Of a stretch of DNA of 20,225 nucleotides, positions 9,494 through 18,779 are shown piece by piece; within the stretch, counting starts at the first letter, position 1; every line of letters begins with the position of its first letter. Origin of the DNA: Isotricha intestinalis (Eukaryota > Ciliophora > Litostomatea > Vestibuliferida > Isotrichidae); NCBI GenBank assembly GCA_023807065.1, contig JAJJLU010004024.1:1-20225 (forward strand), given 5' to 3'. A program made the translations under genes and the position numbers. A model generated the notes under the pieces. That model was not told the DNA's origin. It worked only from the letters and a program-made list of their open reading frames with translations, and did not search any database.

Positions 9494-10249
9494 CTAATCA
9501 TCAAGATCTAAATCATCCAAACTAGGTTTCGAAAGTTCAGAATTAACACTAGAATTATCATCATCATCACTTTTATTATTTTCATTAACTTTAGCATTTT
9601 CTTTTTTATTATTATTTATATCATCTTTATTATTTATATTATCTTTAACAATATCATTATTTTTTTTATCATCATCTTTCCCATTAACTTTATTTAAATT
9701 ATTTTTATAATGTTTTTCTTTATCAATAATTAAATCTTCACTTGCAAATTTTTTGACATAATCTTTAATTTTCATATTATATTTATCAGGATCACTTTGC
9801 AATAATTTCGCAGCTTCACCATTCAAAGGATCAGAAGGATTAGGATAAAGTAATAATTGAGGTAAAAATTCATCAAATATATTAATTAAATCAAACATTG
9901 GAGACCAAGTTTGATTAATAACATCTAAGCAAATTGAACCTGATTTTTCATCAACATTAGGATGATACATTTTATTAAAAAAACCTATTGATGGTGATTT
10001 ATAAGGATATTGTTCGGGTAATAAAACATGAACTTTCCAAATTCCCTAATTAAATATTATATAATTTTAATATTTTTTATAAATTTATTTTTTTCTTACT
10101 CCTTCATAAGGAGAACCTTTTGGTCCATGAAATAATACATACATATCATTTTTATTTGTTTCGTCTGTTAAACTTACTTCGTAATTACTCATTAATAATT
10201 TCATTACATCTCTTTCTTTTCTTTTATTTTGAGTTATTTGTGCTCTCAT
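9494..10249 (-). CDS. Ubiquitin-conjugating enzyme E2, UBE2H/UBC8 type (two exons)
   Basis: Exon 1 is 10249-10100 (50 codons), the intron 10099-10046 (54 nt, GTAAG to TTAG), and exon 2 10045-9494. The spliced protein is 233 residues and restores the E2 core across the junction (GSPYEG, then [10 protein letters not shown]). It accepts ubiquitin from E1 as a thioester and passes it to substrates, usually with an E3. YHPNVDE holds the HPN motif, and the catalytic Cys is residue 89 in [13 protein letters not shown], very close to its place in UBE2[13 protein letters not shown] is also typical of this subfamily. The last 75 or so residues are a Lys/Asn/Asp-rich acidic tail; UBE2H too has an acidic C-terminus. 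The single open frame starting MYHPN is only part of the gene; its upstream exon supplies the real start MRAQIT. A stop TAG ends the tail. The E2 assignment is firm, the UBE2H subtype probable. Confidence 0.93.
10046..10099 (-). other. Spliceosomal intron in the E2 gene
   Basis: 54-nt, almost pure A/T intron bounded by GTAAGA and TTAATTAG. It lies between codons (phase 0), and its removal joins two halves of the conserved E2 fold. With the 47-nt intron of the EF-hand gene it sets the normal intron scale of this genome. Confidence 0.92.
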
Positions 10250-11217
10250 TTTTTTTTATTATTTTTTATGGAGATTATATTTTGTTATTTAGATTTTTTT
10301 ATATTTTTATTTTTTTTGATGGTTAGTTTATTTTTTATATGAAATGAATTTGAAATTTGTTAAAATTTATTAGATTTTTTGATAACTAGAGATTTTACAT
10401 TTTTTTAAATTAACAATTATATTAAGTTTTCTTTTATTTTTTTTTTTTAATTATTAATTATAAGATAATTATAAGCTTTATATGAAAAGAGAAAAAAATG
10501 ATTTGTCAAAAATTCTTATGATATTGTATTAAATTGTTTCTTAAAAGAAAAAGAGATTTCTTTTACTGAGAAATATATTCTAAATTTTTTTTGAAATTGA
10601 AACAAATATCAAACAAAAAAAAACAAGAAAAAATTCAAATGAAATTATTATTTTGCAAAAAGAAAAAAGTCAACAAGCTATAGATAATGAATCAATTTAT
10701 TTTGTAAATAAATAAAGAAAACGAGGAAAAAAAAGAAAATATTCATTTAAATGAGAATAATATTTGAATAATTATTAATAACAAAAAATTTAATATAAAA
10801 ATGAAATCTTCAAATCATTAAATTGATAAAGATGAAAAGATTGATGAAATATATTATAATATAAAAATGATTGAATAAAAGTTTTTCTTTCATGAAAAAA
10901 TATATATTCTTTAATTGAATAAAAAAATTATATTCTAAGACAAGAAAATTTTTCAGATAATAATAAAGAAAAAAACATTTAAACTAAAATTGAATAAAAA
11001 TAAACAATTTATTATGAAAATTAATAAAATTTTTTGATTATTGGATTTTAGTTTTTTGTTTTAATTAATCATTATTTCCGATTTTATTATAACATTGTAT
11101 TAGAATATATTAAGAAAAAGTTTAAATCCTAATCTTATTTAATAAATATTATTAAAAGAATTTATAATAAATGAATTAAAATAAAAAAAATAATGTTTTT
11201 TAATATTATATAAATAT
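10250..11217. other. AT-rich intergenic with a decayed coding segment
   Basis: 5' flank of the E2 gene and 3' flank of the RING gene. Apart from the relic at 10598-11000 nothing is recognised. The open frame at 10120-10326 (+) is antisense to the E2 first exon and is rejected. Confidence 0.5.
10598..11000 (+). pseudogene. Coding relic with a basic RKRGKKRK motif
   Basis: Forward frames give protein-like pieces: LQKEKSQQAIDNESIYFVNK, then after a TAA a basic stretch RKRGKKRKYSFK, then after a frame change NNKKFNIKMKSSNH and IDKDEKIDEIYYN, separated by TAA and TGA codons. The basic cluster looks like a nuclear-localisation or AT-hook-like element. It may derive from a repeated gene or mobile-element family, but I recognise none with confidence. 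Confidence 0.35.
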
Positions 11218-12639
11218 CTAAAATTGGTTATTTATATCAGAATCATTAATGTTATGAAATCTCGATGAAAATATTTTCAAATTATTTTTTTGAATAGAAG
11301 GATTAAAATTATTTTTCATATTTAAAATACTTTTATTTATAATTAATTTTTTATTATCTTTTAAATTTTTTCTTTTTAATATTTTATTCTGATTTTCAAT
11401 AGTAATAAATCCTTTTTTTTTTTTTTCATTTTTCCCATTTTTTTCTTTATATAATCTAAAATTATTTCCAATTAAAGAAAGATCATTGTTATTTTTTTCT
11501 TGAGAAACAGACTTTATATTTATTGTTGTTTTATCATTTTCAAATTTATTCAAATTCTTATTTGAATTCCTATTTTTTGAGATAAATTTTTTAGGAACAC
11601 TAAAATTTGAAACTGATTTTTCTTTTTTCCTTTTTCCTGATAATATTCTTTTTCTTGATGATAATATTTTTTCTGAAATATTTATTGAATAAATTTCATT
11701 TAAAGATAATTCATTTCTAGTATTTTTATGAATAGAATTTTCAGAAAAAAAATAATGAATTTTATTTTTAATATTTTTAATTGGAGTTTTTAAATTTTGA
11801 ATTTCATTATATAAATTATGATTAAATATATTTGTCACATTTCCAACTTCAGTTTGTGTATCATCATCTAATTTATTTTCATCATTTTTTTCATTTTTAA
11901 AATTTTTATTAATTATTTTTAATTCACCAAATATATTATTAGGAATGGAAATTTCATTAGGCTCATTAAATAATGGATAATCATTGTTTTGAGATTCATT
12001 ATTAATATTTTTATTTATAAATGATTTAATTTCATTTAAATCATTATCAATTTTTAATTTTTCTTTAAGAAAAGAATCATAATCTTTTATTTGAAATAAT
12101 ATTTTATTATAATTCATTTCATTTAATTTTGAAATATATTCTCCTATTTTATGTTTATTTCTTTCAATTTTAGAATTATGTTTTTTAAAAAATATATCAA
12201 CATTCTCTGATAATAAAGTCTTTTTTTTCTCAATTTCTTTATTCACTAATTCAAAAAAAAAATTAATTTTATTTCTTTGTTCATTAAAATAATTTATAAT
12301 ATTTTCTTCAAATTTTTTATAAGAATTAAACTGATTTTTAATGAATTGAACTTGATTTTCAACTTTAATTAAATAATCTTTAATTTCCTTATTTAATTCC
12401 TCATTACTTTTTAAAGGAAGATTATCTAAAATTTGAACACAAACAGGAATTTTAAATAAATTTAAATTTTTATGAATAATTTTATCAATAGGACACTTAC
12501 ACATTAATCCTTTAATATCCTTATAAATAAATGTAGAAACACATTCCTCACAAAATACATGCCCACAAGGAAGACTTTTTGGCTTATTATTACTTTTATT
12601 ATATGCTATTTGGCAATTAATACAATTAAAAATTGACAT
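11218..12639 (-). CDS. RING-finger protein with coiled coil, probable E3 ligase
   Basis: A complete 473-residue protein. The N-terminal RING finger uses Cys6, Cys9, Cys25, His27, Cys30, Cys33, Cys49 and Asp52. The last ligand pair is CPID rather than CPxC, a known variant in which Asp serves as the eighth zinc ligand. Residues about 80-215 are Lys/Glu/Ile/Asn-rich and helical, compatible with a coiled coil, giving a RING-then-coil layout like TRIM proteins but without a recognisable B-box. The remainder is Asn/Lys-rich and probably disordered. RING proteins bring a ubiquitin-charged E2 to a substrate; substrate unknown. An E2 gene lies about 1 kb away on the same strand, but that nearness means little in a eukaryote. 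The start ATG at 12639 is 155 nt from the divergent EF-hand gene, so they may share a promoter region. Confidence 0.85.
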   Translation of the reverse strand: MSIFNCINCQIAYNKSNNKPKSLPCGHVFCEECVSTFIYKDIKGLMCKCPIDKIIHKNLNLFKIPVCVQILDNLPLKSNEELNKEIKDYLIKVENQVQFIKNQFNSYKKFEENIINYFNEQRNKINFFFELVNKEIEKKKTLLSENVDIFFKKHNSKIERNKHKIGEYISKLNEMNYNKILFQIKDYDSFLKEKLKIDNDLNEIKSFINKNINNESQNNDYPLFNEPNEISIPNNIFGELKIINKNFKNEKNDENKLDDDTQTEVGNVTNIFNHNLYNEIQNLKTPIKNIKNKIHYFFSENSIHKNTRNELSLNEIYSINISEKILSSRKRILSGKRKKEKSVSNFSVPKKFISKNRNSNKNLNKFENDKTTINIKSVSQEKNNNDLSLIGNNFRLYKEKNGKNEKKKKGFITIENQNKILKRKNLKDNKKLIINKSILNMKNNFNPSIQKNNLKIFSSRFHNINDSDINNQF

Positions 12640-12794
12640 TAATTTTCAAATTAAATTAAGTAAAAAAACAAATTTCTAAACTTAAATAATTTTAAATTTA
12701 AAATAATAAAAAAAAAAAAATTAAAATCCTTTAAAAAAAAATAAATATATATAAATTAAAAACTAATAAATAAATATCGTAACTTATAAAAAAA
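12640..12794. promoter_or_regulatory. Divergent promoter region
   Basis: 155 nt between the start of the RING gene (-) and the start of the EF-hand gene (+). It must contain both 5' flanks. It is A-rich on the forward strand near 12700-12795. No specific element can be identified by eye. Confidence 0.45.
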
Positions 12795-13462
12795 ATGGCA
12801 ACAACTAAAACAACAACCTACGCAGTAAGTGCAAACAGTTACACAATAGAAGAAAGTAAAAAAAATAAATAATAAATATATATAAACATATATAAAAAAT
12901 AGTTCTTGCATCTCTCCGTGAAAAAATATTTAAAATGGGATACGATCAAATAAGAATAATAGGTAAAAATCTTAGAAATGTAAAATCATACAATGGAATA
13001 AACAAAATAGAAAAAGATGATTTTTTAACATGTCTTCGTGACATAGGATTATTATTACCAAAAGCAGCAAATGAGAAATTAGTTCAATATTATGATAAAG
13101 ATATAGATGGATATGTATATTTTACAGAATTTTTAAAAGCTTTAAGAGGAGAACCAAATCAACAAAGACAAGAAATTATTGATAAAGCTTTTATGAAATT
13201 TGAAAAAGATGGTTCTGGAATGATTGATATAAGAGATTTAAAAGGAGTTTTTAATGCTAGTAGACATCCTAAAGTTGTTTCTGGGGAAATCACTCAAGAA
13301 CAAGCTTTTGATGAATTTGCAAGAAATTTTAACGATCGAACTGGTGCTGGAAAAGTAGAAAAATGTGAATGGGATGATTATTTTGCTGCTGTTAGTGCTA
13401 GTGTTGAAGAAGATGATCATTTTATTGAACTCATTAAAGGAGAATGGGAAATACAAGATTAA
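12795..13462 (+). CDS. Calcyphosine-like EF-hand calcium-binding protein (two exons)
   Basis: Exon 1 is 12795-12855, the intron 12856-12902, and exon 2 12903-13462. Splicing gives a 206-residue protein beginning MATTKTTTYAVSANSYTIEE; the junction codon (A plus TT) encodes Ile. Three EF-hand loops are readable: residues 85-96 (DKDIDGYVYFTE, all canonical ligands), 121-132 (EKDGSGMIDIRD) and 165-176 (DRTGAGKVEKCE). A fourth, earlier one around 45-60 is degenerate. Order, spacing and length match the calcyphosine/CAPSL family, cytosolic calcium sensors found widely in ciliated or flagellated eukaryotes. An open frame starting at the ATG at 12935 would lack the first 31 residues, including the helix LASLREKIFKMG that opens the family's domain, so the upstream start is preferred. 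Convergent with the gene at 13751-15619. Confidence 0.93.
12856..12902 (+). other. Spliceosomal intron in the EF-hand gene
   Basis: 47-nt A/T-only body between GTAAAA and AATAG, phase 1. Removing it joins SYTIEE to ILASLREKIF in a single frame and recovers the family N-terminus. Confidence 0.92.
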
Positions 13463-13714
13463 ACATTTGTCTTAAAAAATTTCTTTTTTTTTTGAGATTT
13501 TTTAAATGGGCTTTTTATTTTAAAATGGATTTGTTTTTTTGAAAAATTTAATTCTTTTATTTATAGTTTTTTTTTATTTTTTTTATTTTTTTTTTAGACG
13601 AGATTTTTTATTTTATATAAAGTTTTTTTATTATTTTGGTTTTGGTGTTTTTTTGCAAATAAAATTTGTATTTCTCTTTTTAAAAATAGATTTTTTTTCT
13701 TTTTAAAAAGTATA

Positions 13715-13738
13715 TTAATTATAATTATAATTATAATT
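13715..13738. repeat. Short TAATTA microsatellite
   Basis: About four copies of a 6-nt A/T unit (TAATTA) in the gap between two convergent genes. Confidence 0.7.
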
Positions 13739-13750
13739 AAAAAAACATTA

Positions 13751-15619
13751 TTATTTAAATGTTATTTTAGATTTTTTATTTCTTTCCGAATGAATCATAA
13801 AATCTTCATTAATTTTATTTGAATATTTATTAAAATTTTGATTATTTAATTTATATTTATCTCCTAAATTTATAGTATTAGTTCCAATTCTTCTAACATT
13901 TAAAGTTGAAAAATTACTATTATTAGGACTTAAACCTCTACTTGCATTTGGACTTTTTAAATTTTTGTTTTTTAAATTATTTCCATTTTTATCTTGAATA
14001 TTTTTTTTATGATTTATTTGACTTTTTATTATTTCATTTGAAAAATTCTTACTTTCATTAATTGATATTTTATTTAATGCTATTGTTGAATTTATATTTG
14101 ATTCATTTTTACTTAAATTATGAACATGGAAATATTTTCCTATTTTATGAAAAAAATCTTTTTTTAAACTTTTTTTATTACTTGATGAAGATTCTTCTAT
14201 CATATTATTATGAATAATTTTTCTTAAATTTAAATCAAATTTGTCATTATTATATTTATATAAATTTTTATCTTTATTTACATTATAAGTATTATTATTA
14301 TTATTAATATTAATTCCTGTTGAATTAGAAATTCTTTTATAATTATTTGTATTATTAATAGCAGAATTTCCATTATTTAATTTGATTGTTTTTAAAGTTT
14401 CATTATTTGTATAAATATTAATTTGAGTTATGCCTTCTTGAAAATTATTAATAATATTATAATTATTTACAATGTTATTTAATTTATTTTGATTTAAATT
14501 ATAATTTTTACCTAACTTAGGTTTTAAATTATCATTTTTATATGGAAATATATTTATATTATAATTTATATTATTTCTTTGTGTTTCAGGAATTATTTTT
14601 CCTTTTGAATTATATAATACTTTATTTATTTGTTGAGAATTTTTTCTACTATGATTTATACTTATACTTGGACTCAAATAATTATTTGTTTTTTTTAAAA
14701 TATCTTTTTTTGATGAAGGAGAAGAAAACATTTTTTCGTTTAATAATTTTGGCGAAAGAGAAACATTTGTTGATAATATTATTTTATCTGATTTACTTGA
14801 ATCTCCAATTGAGAGTTTTTTTTTACTATTTTTACTATTATTTGTATTTACATTGTTTTTATTTTTTTCAATTAATTTTGATTTTGAATTTGGACTAAAT
14901 AATGCAGAAATTACTTTATTCATTCCTTTTCCATAAATTAAATTTTGCTTTTTTTTAATTTCTTTTTGATAATTTAAATTACTATTTTTAAAATTTAATT
15001 TATTAATTTTATTTTTTATCATTTCTGCTTGTTTTTCAAAATTATTAATTTTCATAACTAAATCTTTAATACCTGAATCACTTTTAGTATTATTATTTAA
15101 TGATTGATTGGTATAAATTGACATAGTAAAACTATTAATTGAATTCATAGCATTTGTAGTAAAAATAATATTATTTTCTTTTTCTTTACATTCACTATTA
15201 TCATTATTATTGGCATTACAATTTTGAATTTGATCAATCATTTTTTGTTTTCTTTTAATATTTTTATACATATATTTTGATTCAGGAATTACAGTATAAT
15301 TTGCATAAATTTTTGAATATTTTTCATAAAAAATTAAAATTTTAGGTAATCTATGATAAATATCTTCTTTATTATAAAATCTTCTTAAAAATTCATTTAT
15401 ATCTTCATATATAAGATATTCTTTAAATACTTCGACATAATGAGTTTTTTCATTATATATTATATCATTTATCATTTTTATATCATGATAATATAATGGA
15501 TGATCATATCTTTTAATTAACTTTTTATTTACTCTTTTCTCAAGTTTTACCCTGTGATAATCAATATTTTTTTTATATTTGTGATAATAATTATTATAGC
15601 GATTATGTCCTTTCTTCAT
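13751..15619 (-). CDS. Asn-rich protein with conserved-looking N-terminal domain
   Basis: A complete 622-residue frame with no intron needed. Residues 1-130 have ordinary protein composition rich in Tyr, His, Lys and hydrophobics (KTHYVEVFKEYLIYEDINEF at about 58-77, then LRRFYNKEDIYHRLPKILIFYEKY). I recall similar segments in uncharacterised ciliate and other protist proteins but cannot name a domain. Residues 130-622 are dominated by Asn, Ser and Lys with low-complexity runs and scattered Ser-Pro sites (SPNSKS, SPSSK, GLSPNNS), probably disordered and possibly phosphorylated. No membrane segment or signal peptide. The first ATG of the frame is used; the basic N-terminus (MKKGHNRYNN) looks natural. 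Function unknown. Confidence 0.72.
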   Translation of the reverse strand: MKKGHNRYNNYYHKYKKNIDYHRVKLEKRVNKKLIKRYDHPLYYHDIKMINDIIYNEKTHYVEVFKEYLIYEDINEFLRRFYNKEDIYHRLPKILIFYEKYSKIYANYTVIPESKYMYKNIKRKQKMIDQIQNCNANNNDNSECKEKENNIIFTTNAMNSINSFTMSIYTNQSLNNNTKSDSGIKDLVMKINNFEKQAEMIKNKINKLNFKNSNLNYQKEIKKKQNLIYGKGMNKVISALFSPNSKSKLIEKNKNNVNTNNSKNSKKKLSIGDSSKSDKIILSTNVSLSPKLLNEKMFSSPSSKKDILKKTNNYLSPSISINHSRKNSQQINKVLYNSKGKIIPETQRNNINYNINIFPYKNDNLKPKLGKNYNLNQNKLNNIVNNYNIINNFQEGITQINIYTNNETLKTIKLNNGNSAINNTNNYKRISNSTGININNNNNTYNVNKDKNLYKYNNDKFDLNLRKIIHNNMIEESSSSNKKSLKKDFFHKIGKYFHVHNLSKNESNINSTIALNKISINESKNFSNEIIKSQINHKKNIQDKNGNNLKNKNLKSPNASRGLSPNNSNFSTLNVRRIGTNTINLGDKYKLNNQNFNKYSNKINEDFMIHSERNKKSKITFK

Positions 15620-16222
15620 TAAAATTCAAAATTATTTATTTTTAATTGAATTGAATGAATGAATAAAAATAAAATTTTAAAAATCAATTTATTTAAAATC
15701 TAATAAAAAAATAAAAGAAAGAATAAATAAGCAAAAATAAAATTAAATAAATTAATTTCTTTTGAGAATAAGAAATTGTTTAACCTATACTTAAGTTTAA
15801 ATTTAGAAAAATACAATTAAATTTTGTAGAATATTATCAGATATTTTTTGATATAAAGATAAATTACTGAAGAGTTATAAATTTTTTGAAAATTCATTAA
15901 GAGAACCATCTATAATATTGAATATATTTTAAATTGTTTGTAAATATAATTCTCCGTTTTTGAATTAATTAACATTAATTTTAATTCAAATTAATTTAAT
16001 TTATTATTTTTTTTCATATATATATTTAATTATAATAAAAAGTTTAAGATTAATTAAATTTTATTGAAAATAATTTTTAAACATTAATTAAATATAAGAT
16101 ACTTATATGAATTTATATATTTATAAATTATTTGATATATATAAAATATAAAGTATAAAATTTGAAATATATAATACATATATTTGAGTATTTGATAAAT
16201 ATGGAAATTAAAGTTTCATACT
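15620..16222. other. AT-rich intergenic, nothing seen
   Basis: Almost entirely A/T sequence with TATATA-type runs around 16010-16200. No coding-like stretch, no structured GC patch. Confidence 0.6.
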
Positions 16223-16600
16223 TTAAATTTTAAGGGTATTTAAAATTTTTGAAAATTTGTTACAAATTTTTTTGCTTTTTAGAAAAAAACCACTCTCAGA
16301 ATCAACAATTTTGTATTTATAATCAATTCGAATAAAATAAATTCCTTTAATATTAATTATAATTTTCCAATATTTTAATATTACTAATTTTATTATTTCT
16401 TCTGAAAAATCCACTTTTTTACCATATTAATTTTTTTTCAGTAATATATAAAATGGAATTTCTTGTTGAATATTATTAAAAAGATTAAACATTTTATTTT
16501 AACTTTTAAACTTCCATTTGATAAATCTCCTGTTATTATAATAAGTTCTGGTATTTTTCTAATTTTTTATTTACTTTTTTCTATTGATTTTTTTTTAAAT
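16223..16600 (-). pseudogene. Coding relic, unknown
   Basis: Reverse-strand frames give protein-like sequence in order. IPELIIITGDLSNGSLKVKI comes first; then, after a frame change, an ATG-led piece FNLFNNIQQEIPFYILLKKN; then an in-frame TAA; then YGKKVDFSEEIIKLVILKYW and about 45 more residues to a TAA at 16223. The 63-codon open frame at 16223-16414 is only the last part and has no ATG start. Product unknown, perhaps globular. Confidence 0.4.
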
Positions 16601-16959
16601 ATTTTTTCTTCTTTGGGGTTTATTTAATTTATTATTAAATAAATAAATATTTCATTTTGTAAATTTTAATATTATTTTAATATGAAAATGATATTTAAAA
16701 ATATGAAAAAATCTAAATATATAACTAATTTTATTAAATATTAAGGAATATAATTTTTTTATTTTAAACAGAAAAATACCATTTTTTTTAAATAATTAAT
16801 TTCAATTAAAATAATTATTATTCAGTATTTACTATTGACACTAAAAAATAAATAATTAAATGATTTTGATTTTTTTAAAAAATGGAAATAAATTATAATA
16901 AATAAATTCAATAAAAAGTTTTAATGAAAAAGAAAAGATATTGAAAATATTAAAGTAAA

Positions 16960-17575
16960 TTAATTATCACTTGAAAAAAAATAGATGAAAAACGAAAAGA
17001 TGAAAATGAAATATATATAAAAAGAAAAAATATAATATAAGCAATAAATATTTTGATATATAAAAATTTTAAAATAATTTTATCATTAAGAGGAATAACT
17101 AAAGAGGAAAATATAGATATATTTTAGGAAGAGTTAACAGATATATTAATTAATGATGTTGAATTAAAAATAATTTGTTGTGAATTCATCTCAATTTTTG
17201 AAATTCAAATATATTACAAACAAAAAAAATAATTATTCTATATTATTTGAAAGAAAAGAAATAAATAATTTATTGATTAATGAATATTATAATTTTAAAT
17301 AAAGTAAATTTTGAAATATAAAAAAATATTTTATTCAATTGAATTCTTTAAATGAAATATTTGAAAAAATAAAGAACAAATATTCTTTAAAGTAATTTCA
17401 ATATTTTGGAGAAAAAAAAATAAAATTAATTAATGATGATTTGAATAATTTCCTACAATTGAACTTTATTTTAATGAAGCTTATGAAATTAATAAAGAAA
17501 CAGAAAATTTAATTTAAGAAAAAGAATTTTCAATTAATGAAATAAAAAAAAAGAAGTTTAAATGTTTATAATATT
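16960..17575 (+). pseudogene. Coding relic with stops at probable Gln positions
   Basis: About 200 codons of Lys/Ile/Glu-rich protein-like sequence can be followed with a few frame changes. At about 16978-17230 one frame reads through DEKRKDENEIYIKRKNII, TAA, ILSLRGITKEENIDIF, TAG, EELTDILINDVELKIICCEF to a TAA near 17230. Later pieces include NEIFEKIKNKYSLK, TAA, FQYFGEKKIKLINDDLNNFL and ELYFNEAYEINKETENLI, TAA, EKEFSINEIKKKKF. All five in-frame stops are TAA or TAG where Gln would fit, as expected if CAA/CAG codons decayed by C-to-T change. No family recognised. Confidence 0.4.
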
Positions 17576-17678
17576 AAAAGAAATTATAAAAATAATTAAA
17601 ATTAAATATTTTAATAATTTTAATTGAATAAAATAAAAAATCAAATTTTAAATTATAATTTATTTTTTAAAATTATTA

Positions 17679-17749
17679 TTTCTTCAGAAAGAACATAAAA
17701 TTCTGGAGAAATGTTGTTTCTCCAACATTTTATGTTCTTTCAGGAGAAA
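17679..17749. repeat. 71-nt near-perfect inverted repeat (hairpin)
   Basis: Nested arms: TTTCTTC (17679-17685) with GGAGAAA (17743-17749, one G-T pair); GAAAGAACATAAAAT (17687-17701) with its exact complement (17727-17741); and GGAGAAA (17705-17711) with TTTCTCC (17717-17723) around a five-base loop. Small symmetric mismatches separate the three stems. It is GC-richer than its flanks. Options include a structured or hairpin-precursor RNA, a tiny foldback element, or a cruciform. Confidence 0.7.
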
Positions 17750-18779
17750 TTTTATATTTTGATTCATGTTTTAATTCTTTCTCACATCTTTGAAAACAGG
17801 AATATAGGGTTATTTTTTTAAAAAAATGAATGAAAAAAAAGAACAGAAAGAAAAATTTGAACAAATTAAAGAAGAGTATAGGGAAGAAAAGGATTATTTA
17901 ATAGTATAAAACATAATAAAGTCCAATAAAATTATTAAAACTCTATTTTTATAAATATGGCATTTATAATAATTGATTTGATATAATGAATATTATTTAA
18001 AGACATATTTGAATGCTTTTAATAATTAATATTGATGAGGATAATATTTAGATGATGATAATAATAATTAAAAATGATTTTTTGTTTGTTAAAAAAGAAA
18101 AATGACAGTAATAATATTTATTTAAATTTCATAAATAAAAAACAAAAAAGATTTTTAATAAATAAATTGATATATATCCTAAGGAATATCTTTAAAACAA
18201 AAATACAAATTTTATTTATTAAAATTAATAAAATATCATGAAAATAAAATTTGAAAATTTAGTTTTTTTTATTTATAAAAAATAATTTTGATATTAAAAA
18301 AATAATTAAATTTGTTAAAATTAATAACTTAATATATTAAATTTGTGATAAAATAAATATTTAATCTTTCAAAAAAAAATATTATATTTTATTATCCCAT
18401 AAAATATAATATTTATTTTTCTTTTAATTTTCCTATAATAAAAATGCTAAATGATTATGATATTATAATTTTATTCATAATTGTGAAATATAAATAATAA
18501 AATAATAATTGTACTTGAAGATAATTTTAAAAAAGAAAATTTAAAAAATTAATAAATAATAATCATTCATAAAAGTTTAGAGATATTTTTATATATTAAA
18601 AATCCATTTTTTTAAAGGAATTTTAATTTAATTTTAATTGATTAAAATTTTTATTAATTAATTTTAAATGTATGAATTTATTTTTTGCAAATGTTGATTC
18701 AAATCAAAGAAAATAAAATTATTTAAAAATAATATATATTTAAATATCATAATCTTCAATTAATAAATAAAAATTAAAA
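17750..18779. other. AT-rich region upstream of the micro-exon array
   Basis: One short ATG frame at 17826-17910 (27 codons, starting MNEKKEQKEKFEQIKEEY) reads like the start of a Lys/Glu-rich helix but stops at TAA; it may be a relic. The rest is A/T sequence, and 18600-18779 must hold the 5' flank of the array gene. No TATA-type element can be singled out in such composition. Confidence 0.4.

Noticed and set aside
10120..10326. 68-codon forward open frame
   Set aside because: Overlaps, antisense, the first exon of the E2 gene and its 5' flank.
13238..13456. 72-codon reverse open frame
   Set aside because: Lies wholly within the EF-hand gene on the opposite strand.
14542..14898. 118-codon forward open frame
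   Set aside because: Antisense to the Asn-rich 622-residue protein; the Tyr/Leu/Phe composition is the complement of Asn/Lys codons.
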